A stretch of 19,492 bases of DNA. Origin: CAZCYE01 sp964502775 (GTDB taxonomy: Bacteria > Actinomycetota > Acidimicrobiia > IMCC26256 > PALSA-555). Of the stretch, positions 13,793-19,492 are shown in pieces (position 1 is the stretch's first letter; the number at the start of each line of letters is the position of its first letter). The stretch lies in assembly GCA_964502775.1 (NCBI GenBank), contig CAZCYE010000029.1, positions 1 through 19,492 of the forward strand. Direction: 5' to 3'. The translations under genes were made by a program, and so were the position numbers. Under the pieces are notes generated by a model, which had not been told where the DNA came from, made no database searches, and was given only the letters and a program-made list of their open reading frames with translations.

Positions 13793-14920
13793 TCAGTGCG
13801 GGCTGAGCGCGTCCACCACGTGGTCGATGGCCAGGGTCAGCGTGCGCACGTCGTCGGGCTCGATGGCGGGGAACATCGCGATGCGGAGCTGGTTGCGCCG
13901 GAGCTTGCGGTACGACTCGGTGTCCACGATGCCGTTGGCGCGCAACGCCGCGGTGATGGCGCCGGCATCCACGCCGTCGAAGTCGATCGTGGCCACCACG
14001 GGGCTCCGCTGGCCGGGATCGGCCACGAACGGGGTGGCGAACGGGCGCGAGCCCGCCCACGTGTACACGATCTCGGCCGAGCGCTCGCAGCGAGCCGCCG
14101 ACCACTCGAGCCCGCCGTTGGCCAGCATCCACTCCAGCGTGTCGGCGATCAGGAACAGCGTGGCGAGCGCAGGGGTGTTGTAGGTCTGGTCGAGGCGCGA
14201 GTTCTCCAGCGCGAGCACGAGGCTCGAGAACGGAGGCTGCCATCGGTCCGATGCACCGATGCGCTCGATGCGCTCGATCGCCCCCGGCGAGCATGCGGCG
14301 AGCCACAGCCCGCCCTCGGAGGCCATCGACTTCTGGGGGGCGAAGTAATAGACGTCGAACGCGCGCGGATCCACGCGCAGCGCGCCGGCAGCCGAGGTCG
14401 CGTCCACGAGCACCAGGCCGGTGGCATCGGGGCGACCGATCGGCATCGCCACCCCGGTCGAGGTCTCGTTGTGGGTGAGCGCGTACGCGTCCACGCCGTC
14501 GCGCGGAATCGGCATGGGATGGGTTCCGGGGTCCGACTCGATGATCTCGGGGTCGTCGAGGAAGGGGGCGCCCGCGGTGACGGCGGCGAACTTGGCCGAG
14601 AACTCGCCGAACGACAGGTGCTGGCTGTGCCGCTCCACCAGCCCGAACGCGGCCGCGTCCCAGAACGCGGTGGTGCCACCGTTGCCGAGCAGCACCTCGT
14701 AGCCGTCGGGGAGCCCCAGCAGCTCGGCGACGCCGGCGCGGACGCGGCCGACCACCGAGCGCACGCCGGGTTGGCGGTGACTGGTACCGAGGTAGGTGTG
14801 GGCCGACGCGGCGAGGCCCGTGACGGCCTCGTCGCGGACCTTGGACGGTCCCGACCCGAACCGCCCGTCGCCGGGCACCAGGTCGCGCGGGAGGCGGATC
14901 GCTTCGGGGTCGGTGGCCAT
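13793..14920 (-). CDS. serC: Phosphoserine aminotransferase (SerC), actinobacterial type
   Basis: A 375-residue PLP enzyme (fold type I, class V) that converts 3-phosphohydroxypyruvate and glutamate to O-phosphoserine in serine synthesis. Key parts are FGSGPSKVRDEAV (21-33), LLGNGGTTAFWDAA (77-90), the PLP-pyridine Asp173 in LVDATSAAG, the Schiff-base Lys197 in YYFAPQKSMASEGG, and TYNTPALATLF in the C-terminal half. The GSGPSK start and length match the mycobacterial/actinobacterial SerC branch. It starts at an ATG 11 bases after the phosphoglycerate mutase stop, with no clear Shine-Dalgarno sequence. It is the last gene of the leftward MBOAT-SGNH-mutase-serC series and is followed by a hairpin. 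Confidence 0.93.
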   Translation of the reverse strand: MATDPEAIRLPRDLVPGDGRFGSGPSKVRDEAVTGLAASAHTYLGTSHRQPGVRSVVGRVRAGVAELLGLPDGYEVLLGNGGTTAFWDAAAFGLVERHSQHLSFGEFSAKFAAVTAGAPFLDDPEIIESDPGTHPMPIPRDGVDAYALTHNETSTGVAMPIGRPDATGLVLVDATSAAGALRVDPRAFDVYYFAPQKSMASEGGLWLAACSPGAIERIERIGASDRWQPPFSSLVLALENSRLDQTYNTPALATLFLIADTLEWMLANGGLEWSAARCERSAEIVYTWAGSRPFATPFVADPGQRSPVVATIDFDGVDAGAITAALRANGIVDTESYRKLRRNQLRIAMFPAIEPDDVRTLTLAIDHVVDALSPH

Positions 14921-14931
14921 TCCGGCGGCGC

Positions 14932-16125
14932 TCAGGCGCCGTACTTGCGCAAACGACCGGCGTTGGCGAGCAGGATCGGCATCAAGGTCTTGGTGGACCG
15001 GATGCCGAGCCCGCCGCGCGCGCAGGCCCGCTCGCCGAACGTCTGGGTGTCGTCGCGCCCGCAATGGTGGCTCCACACGAGCCCCGGGACCGGATGCCAG
15101 GAGTGGGCCGCGAGCTGTGACGGGGTGGAGTGGTCACCGCTCACCGCGATCACGTCGGGCCCCAGCTCGCGCAGCGCCGGGATGGCGGCGTCGAGCGCCT
15201 CGACCGCGGCGATCTTGCCCGCGCGGTCGCCGTCCTCCCCGGCGGAGTCGGTGCCCTTGTGGTGCACGAAGAAGAAGTCGTAGCGGTCCCAGGCCTCTCT
15301 CAGCGCGGTGAGCTGCTCGTCGAGTGATGCGGGCCGGCCGAGCACGTCCATCCCCAGGAGCCGCGCGATCCCTCGGTACATCGGATAGACGGCGACGGCT
15401 GCCGCGCGCAGCCCGTAGCGCTCGACGAAGCCGGGGAGGTCACGATGGGTGTCGAAGCCACGGAGCAGCAGGCCGTTGGTGCGGGGCTCGTCGGCGAGCA
15501 GGGTGCGGACCTGGGCCGTGAGCTCGGCCACCAGCTCCGCGGTGCGCTTGGCCGCGGGATCGAGCGGCTCGGGCGCGAGCGGTGGGACGCCGGTGCGCTG
15601 GGGATCGGTGTCGCCGACGCGGGGGTCGAGACCTTCGCCCCGGAGCACCACCAGCACGCGGTACTCGCGTTCGTGGGCCACGAGCATGTCGACGCCCTCG
15701 AGCGAGATGCCGGCGCGTAGGCGGTCCACCACCGCGCGCGCCTCGTCGTCGCCCACCCGTCCCGCCCGCCGATCGATGACGAGGCCGTTCGCGCCGAGCG
15801 TGCAGAGGTTGCCGCGCGCGGCCACGTCGCCGGGCTCGAGGACCACGTCGAGCCCCGCGGCCGACAGTGCTCCCCGGCCGAGCTGGAAGGTCTCGGGGTC
15901 GTAGCCGAACAGGGCGAGGTGGCCCGGCCCTGACCCGGGGGTGATGCCCGGGCCGACCGGCTCGAGGAGCCCGCACACGCCTTCGGCGCACAGGGCGTCG
16001 AGATGCGGGGTGTGGGCCGCCTCCAGCTCGGATCCGCCGTCGGCGTCCGCGTAGCCGCCGAGCCCGTCGGCGACGACGAGCAGGATCTTGGTGTCGGCCG
16101 GCTGCACCAACGGCGTGAGGTCCAC
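14932..16125 (-). CDS. apgM: Cofactor-independent phosphoglycerate mutase, archaeal type (aPGAM)
   Basis: A 397-residue metalloenzyme of the alkaline phosphatase superfamily that interconverts 2- and 3-phosphoglycerate. Metal and catalytic residues can be seen: Asp20 in LVVADGLGG, nucleophile Ser65 in TPGSGPGHLALFGYDP (63-77), VHHKGTDSAGEDGD (287-300, Asp293 and Asp298) and SGDHSTPS (329-336, Asp331-His332), with His341/His344 nearby. ARGNLCTLGANGLVIDRRAGR (103-123) is the aPGAM-specific part. The length is normal for the archaeal type (about 400) and shorter than bacterial GpmI (about 510). It starts at a GTG 10 bases after the SGNH gene stop. Followed by serC, it would supply 3-phosphoglycerate for serine synthesis. 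Confidence 0.92.
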   Translation of the reverse strand: MDLTPLVQPADTKILLVVADGLGGYADADGGSELEAAHTPHLDALCAEGVCGLLEPVGPGITPGSGPGHLALFGYDPETFQLGRGALSAAGLDVVLEPGDVAARGNLCTLGANGLVIDRRAGRVGDDEARAVVDRLRAGISLEGVDMLVAHEREYRVLVVLRGEGLDPRVGDTDPQRTGVPPLAPEPLDPAAKRTAELVAELTAQVRTLLADEPRTNGLLLRGFDTHRDLPGFVERYGLRAAAVAVYPMYRGIARLLGMDVLGRPASLDEQLTALREAWDRYDFFFVHHKGTDSAGEDGDRAGKIAAVEALDAAIPALRELGPDVIAVSGDHSTPSQLAAHSWHPVPGLVWSHHCGRDDTQTFGERACARGGLGIRSTKTLMPILLANAGRLRKYGA

Positions 16126-16135
16126 GCCGCCAACG

Positions 16136-17242
16136 CTACCGCCCCTCTGCGTTCGCCTTCGTGGTCGTTGTCGGGCGCTTCGTGGTGGTGGTGGTGGTGG
16201 TGCGCCACGACTCGAGATCGAACGCCTCGAGCAATGCCGCGTAGATGGCGCCGGCGATGCGATCGCCGCCGGTCCGGGTGAAATGGATGCCGTCGGGCGC
16301 GCGCACCTGCACGAGGGTGCCGTCGGGGTTCTGGAGAAAGTCGGTGTAGCCCCCGGTCCCAGGGATACCGACCGCCGCCACCGTGTCCACGTAGGAGACG
16401 CGTCCCGGTCGCGTCGCCGCTTCGGAGGCGAGGATCGCGTTGATCCAGTAGTAGCGGGTGTCGAAGCGGAGGGTGTTCGCCATGGGCGGGATGCCCACCA
16501 CGAACAGCTTCGGCGCGCCGGGCGAGAGCGTCACCGCGTCCATGAGGCCGCCGACGCGCCGCCGGTACTCCGCTTCCCATGCCGGGGTGAGCAGCGGTGC
16601 CCCGCCACCTTCGCCGGTCAGCGCCTGGTCGTCGTTCGAGCCGAACGTGAGCACCATGGCGTCGGGCTGCTGGCTCTGGATCACCGAGGCCAGGTAGGCG
16701 GCCCAGTTGAAGATCTCGGGGCGCGCGAGGCCGGTGGCGATGTGACCGTCGACCGGTGCCGTCGGCACGATCGCCTGGCTCGTGACCGCGAAGTTGACCA
16801 GTGACTCACCCGGGGTGATCGACAGCGAATCGCCACCCACCCAGAGCCGGAGGGGCTTGGTCGGGGAGAAGGCCTTCTTCTTGGGAAGCGTCGTCGTGGT
16901 CGTGCCGCCGGCGGGGGGCGCGGTCTTCGGGCTCGGCAGGCTCACGTCGATGTCGTCATCGCCGCCCCGTCCGATCACATCTTGGAGCCCGCTGCGGACA
17001 CGATCGAGGTAAAGCGCGTGGCTCACGTCGTACAGCGGGTCGGCGAGCGTGGTGGCGAGGTCGCGCTCCCAGCCGACGTCCTGGCCGAGCGCGGTCTTGC
17101 GGATGCCCGCCGCGTTGAGCAGCGCACCCACGAGCAGGCACACGAAGCCGACCATGATCACGTGGCCGGCGGCCATCGGTCGGCGAGTGCGAAGAGCGGG
17201 AGGGCGAGTGTCGATGGCCACGGGCTCAGAACTGGGAGTCAT
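16136..17242 (-). CDS. Membrane-anchored SGNH hydrolase (DUF459-like), partner of the MBOAT protein
   Basis: A 368-residue protein with one N-terminal membrane segment (about 25-45), which places the rest outside the cytoplasm. A variable linker with a Thr run (114-118) precedes the SGNH/GDSL domain: block I GGDSLSI (136-142, nucleophile Ser139), block III TFGSNDDQ (199-206, Asn203) and block V DGIHFT (317-322, Asp317 and His320). The tail is Thr/Lys-rich. It starts 2 bases after the MBOAT stop, without a Shine-Dalgarno sequence, so translation probably re-initiates. SGNH proteins encoded beside MBOAT proteins (AlgX/AlgJ with AlgI, PatB with PatA) O-acetylate exported polymers or peptidoglycan, and that is the best inference here. 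An esterase role is the alternative. Confidence 0.87.
   Translation of the reverse strand: MTPSSEPVAIDTRPPALRTRRPMAAGHVIMVGFVCLLVGALLNAAGIRKTALGQDVGWERDLATTLADPLYDVSHALYLDRVRSGLQDVIGRGGDDDIDVSLPSPKTAPPAGGTTTTTLPKKKAFSPTKPLRLWVGGDSLSITPGESLVNFAVTSQAIVPTAPVDGHIATGLARPEIFNWAAYLASVIQSQQPDAMVLTFGSNDDQALTGEGGGAPLLTPAWEAEYRRRVGGLMDAVTLSPGAPKLFVVGIPPMANTLRFDTRYYWINAILASEAATRPGRVSYVDTVAAVGIPGTGGYTDFLQNPDGTLVQVRAPDGIHFTRTGGDRIAGAIYAALLEAFDLESWRTTTTTTTKRPTTTTKANAEGR
16182..16202 (+). repeat. (GTG)7 trinucleotide tract
   Basis: Seven uninterrupted GTG units on the plus strand encode part of the Thr run (residues about 348-354) in the C-terminal tail of the SGNH protein. Slippage would lengthen or shorten the tail without changing frame. 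Confidence 0.95.
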
Positions 17243-17244
17243 GG

Positions 17245-18678
17245 TCAGAACTGAAAATAGATGTAGGGGGCGACCTCGTGGGGACCCAACGTGTTGGTCA
17301 CCATCAAGGCGAATCCGAGGGCGACGCCTTGGGCCACGGGCGAGAGCCGCGAGAACGCGGCCATGGCCCGTGCCATCGCACCCCGGGGGATGTACTGCTC
17401 GGCGAGACCGATCGTGATCATCGCGAGCACACCGAGGGTCACCAGCGGCGCAGCGTCGAACCACTCCGATGCGCTGAAGATGCGGCCCAGCACGTCACCG
17501 GCGTTGTCGAACGATTCGGCCCGGAAGAACACCCACGCCAGGCACACCAGATGGAAGATCCCGACGCGGGCCACGATGCGGCGCGTCCGGGTGTCGGGTG
17601 GGTCGGGGAGGCCCCGGGCCGTGCGGCGTGAGCGACGGTAGTGCTCGAGGCTGAGGAACCCGCCGTGGATCCCACCCCACACCACGAACGTCCACGCGGC
17701 GCCGTGCCACAAGCCGCCCAGCAGGAAGGTGAGCATGATGTTGCGGTAGGTGCGCAGCTTGCCGCCGCGGCTTCCGCCGAGGGGGATGTAGAGGTAGTCG
17801 CGCAGCCACCGCGAGAACGTCATGTGCCAGCGACGCCAGAAGTCCTGGATCGACGTGGCGGTGTAGGGGGCGTCGAAGTTCTGCGGGAAGCGGAAGCCCA
17901 GGAGGAGCGCCAAGCCGATGGCCATGTCCGTGTAGCCGGAGAAGTCGGCGTAGATCTGCACCGCGTAGCCGTAGACACCCACGAGCATCTCGATCGGTGT
18001 GTGCTGGCCCGGGCTCGCGAACGTGGTGTCGACGATCTCGGACGCGAGGTAGTTGGCGATCACCACCTTCTTGAAGAGACCGATGAAGATCAGGAAGAAG
18101 GCGCGGCTGGCATCCACCCGGCGGGGGTCGTGGCGTCGGCGCAGCTGGGGCATGAGCTCGACGGCACGCACGATGGGCCCCGCCACGACGTGGGGGAAGA
18201 ACGACAGGTAGACGGCGAACTCACCGAAGTGCCCGGGCTCGAAGTCGCGCCGGTACACGTCGATCACGTAGCTCAAGGCCTGGAACGTGAAGAACGAGAT
18301 GCCGATCGGGAGCGCGACGGAGGCGATGTCGGGTGAGAGGTCGAGCCCGAGGGTGTTCAAGGTGTTCGTGGCCGAGCTGACGAAGAACGCGTAGTACTTG
18401 AAGAACCCGAGCACGCCGAGGTTCACCACGACCCCGGCGACGAGCCATCGCCGACGAGCCCCTTCGTCGCTGGCGGCAGCGATGCGCGTGGCTACGAGGT
18501 AGTTGGCGACGGTGGAGCCGCCGAGCAGGAAGCAGAAGCGCCAGTCGAACCACCCGTAGAACACGTAGGAGGCGACGAGGATGAACGCCCTCCACGGGCG
18601 TGGCCGGTGCATCAGCAGCCAACTGACCGGCAGCACCACCATGAAGAAGGTCGCGAACGTGACCGTGGGGAAGAGCAT
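17245..18678 (-). CDS. MBOAT-family O-acyltransferase (AlgI-like)
   Basis: A 477-residue membrane protein with about 11-12 membrane segments, predicted to carry acetyl or acyl groups from cytoplasmic donors across the membrane to an exported polymer. AlgI-type marks are the N-terminal FPTVTFATFFMVVLPVSW, ALPIGISFFTFQALSYVIDVYRR (122-144), YLSFFPHVVAGPIVR (157-171), QDFWRRWHMTFSRWLRDYLYIPLGG (278-302) and GGLWHGAAWTFVVWGGIHG (321-339). His325 is the likely catalytic histidine; His285 is the second conserved one. It is followed 2 bases later by an SGNH hydrolase. Known pairs of this kind acetylate alginate, cellulose or peptidoglycan; the acceptor here is unknown. The ATG at 18676-18678 is consistent with the family N-terminus but lacks a Shine-Dalgarno sequence. 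Confidence 0.94.
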   Translation of the reverse strand: MLFPTVTFATFFMVVLPVSWLLMHRPRPWRAFILVASYVFYGWFDWRFCFLLGGSTVANYLVATRIAAASDEGARRRWLVAGVVVNLGVLGFFKYYAFFVSSATNTLNTLGLDLSPDIASVALPIGISFFTFQALSYVIDVYRRDFEPGHFGEFAVYLSFFPHVVAGPIVRAVELMPQLRRRHDPRRVDASRAFFLIFIGLFKKVVIANYLASEIVDTTFASPGQHTPIEMLVGVYGYAVQIYADFSGYTDMAIGLALLLGFRFPQNFDAPYTATSIQDFWRRWHMTFSRWLRDYLYIPLGGSRGGKLRTYRNIMLTFLLGGLWHGAAWTFVVWGGIHGGFLSLEHYRRSRRTARGLPDPPDTRTRRIVARVGIFHLVCLAWVFFRAESFDNAGDVLGRIFSASEWFDAAPLVTLGVLAMITIGLAEQYIPRGAMARAMAAFSRLSPVAQGVALGFALMVTNTLGPHEVAPYIYFQF

Positions 18679-18745
18679 CGGCGCGACCAGTCTCGCAGTC
18701 GCTCACCGCCCGCCGATGGCTGGTGGTCGGATCTTCTTGGCCTGG

Positions 18746-19453
18746 CTACGAGATCCGGAACACCACCGTCACCTCGAGGCTCACGATCTCGGAGCCGGGA
18801 CTGATCGGGGCGCTCGAGTCGGCCACCGCCTCACGAAGCGCGATCGGCGGCCCCGAGGGCGTTCCCGACTCCTGGATGGTCAGGATCTCGCCCAGGTCGA
18901 CGCCGGCCGCATCGGCGAGCTGCTCGGCCTGGTTGCGAGCCCGCTCAACGGCCCGGCGGCGCGCCGCGGCCACGAGGTCGCTGTCGTCGTCGAACGAGAA
19001 TCCGATGGTGTGCAGCACCACGTCGTTGCCCGCCACGGTGGTGGCCGCATCGATCACGTCACCGGCCTTCGACAGGTCGCGGAGCTTGGCTGACACGGTG
19101 TTGCTCACCTCGTAGGCCACCACGTCGGCGTTGTCGTCGTACACGGGCCCGATCGACACGCCCGCGGTCTGGACGTCCTCGTCGGCCACCCCCGCGTCCC
19201 GGAGGACCTCGGCGACTTTGCGGGCGAGCTGGCTGTTGCGCTCGAGCGCGGTCTTGGCCGAGTGGTCACGGGTGCTCACGCCCAGCACGAGCTCGAGAAC
19301 GTCGGGCACGCCCTGCACCTCGCCGATGCCCACGGCCGTGATCGTGCGCCGCGTGCCGCTCGCCTCGGTCTGTGCACCCCCGGGCAGCGCGAGCGCCAGC
19401 ACGAGGGCGACGGCCAGCGCGGCCGCGCCGAGAAGACGGGTTCGGGTTCGCAT
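18746..19453 (-). CDS. Secreted SIMPL-domain (DUF541) protein
   Basis: A 235-residue protein of the SIMPL/DUF541 family, exported by a signal peptide at about residues 1-30 (basic MRTRTR, Leu/Ala core, cut near GGAQT). Domain marks are the start RTITAVGIGEVQGVPDVLEL, the DEDVQTAGVSIGPVY segment, a central VSNTVSAKLRDLSKAGDVIDAA stretch, and the C-terminal ARRRAVERARNQAEQLADAAGV helix followed by LGEILTIQESG. Related periplasmic proteins have been linked to oxidative stress defence, but the molecular role is not established. GGAGGT (complement of 19461-19466) lies 7 bases before the ATG at 19451-19453, which makes this start better than an ATG ten codons upstream. It sits 67 bases before the MBOAT gene on the same strand and could share its transcript. 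Confidence 0.9.
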   Translation of the reverse strand: MRTRTRLLGAAALAVALVLALALPGGAQTEASGTRRTITAVGIGEVQGVPDVLELVLGVSTRDHSAKTALERNSQLARKVAEVLRDAGVADEDVQTAGVSIGPVYDDNADVVAYEVSNTVSAKLRDLSKAGDVIDAATTVAGNDVVLHTIGFSFDDDSDLVAAARRRAVERARNQAEQLADAAGVDLGEILTIQESGTPSGPPIALREAVADSSAPISPGSEIVSLEVTVVFRIS

Positions 19454-19492
19454 CACGTGCACCTCCGGGTGGGGACGATGCACGGTTTGACG

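Noticed and set aside
16182..16202. Phase-variation switch at the (GTG)7 tract
   Set aside because: The unit is three bases, so slippage cannot shift the frame or switch the gene off.
17243..17464. Extending the SGNH protein upstream by 74 codons
   Set aside because: This part is a shadow of the MBOAT C-terminus; the ATG at 17242, 2 bases after the MBOAT stop, gives a normal signal anchor.
1..19492. CRISPR array, insertion sequence, phage or toxin-antitoxin system
   Set aside because: No regularly spaced repeats, transposase or integrase motifs, terminal inverted repeats or recognisable toxin/antitoxin pair were seen.

Overview
The window is GC-rich throughout. Its genes are short-spaced, strongly biased to G/C in third codon positions, and often begin with GTG. 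This points to a high-GC actinomycete. The mix of an archaeal-type phosphoglycerate mutase, an actinobacterial-type SerC, a SigM-like ECF sigma factor and many starts without a Shine-Dalgarno sequence would suit an Acidimicrobiia-like lineage, but that placement is inference. I saw no rRNA, tRNA, insertion sequence, phage gene or CRISPR array.

Layout. (1) Bases 1-2594, minus strand: a compact operon of KhtT-like regulatory subunit, KhtU-like CPA2 cation/proton antiporter, ECF sigma factor and the start of a further protein that runs off the left edge (an anti-sigma factor by position). The last two junctions are 4-base ATGA overlaps. (2) Bases 2663-6995, plus strand: a secreted YHYH-domain protein, a PAPS-dependent sulfotransferase and, through a GTGA overlap, an 817-residue membrane protein with a degenerate alkaline-phosphatase-like ectodomain and about ten membrane segments. 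(3) Bases 6982-11313, minus strand: a GT4 glycosyltransferase that converges on and overlaps the previous gene, a REC-GAF-like-EAL cyclic-di-GMP phosphodiesterase, and a GH63-like glycosidase. (4) Bases 11444-11988: a small zinc-ribbon membrane protein on the plus strand, then about 330 bases with no convincing gene. (5) Bases 11989-13739, minus strand: a MarR regulator overlapping an MFS exporter, with an operator-like inverted repeat at the regulator's start. (6) Bases 13793-19453, minus strand: SIMPL-domain secreted protein, MBOAT acyltransferase, membrane-anchored SGNH hydrolase, archaeal-type phosphoglycerate mutase and SerC. The last four are separated by only 2, 10 and 11 bases.

How the genes may work together. 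Two envelope-modification modules are visible. One is sulfotransferase plus the phosphatase-like polytopic protein, possibly with the GT4 enzyme. The other is the MBOAT/SGNH pair, a pairing known from O-acetylation of exported polysaccharides. The second is apparently co-transcribed with two enzymes around 3-phosphoglycerate and serine synthesis, which is unusual. KhtTU and the possible glucosylglycerate/mannosylglycerate-type hydrolase would both fit ion and osmotic homeostasis. The most novel-looking item is the sulfotransferase/phosphatase-like membrane protein pair. Substrates cannot be read from sequence for any of these.
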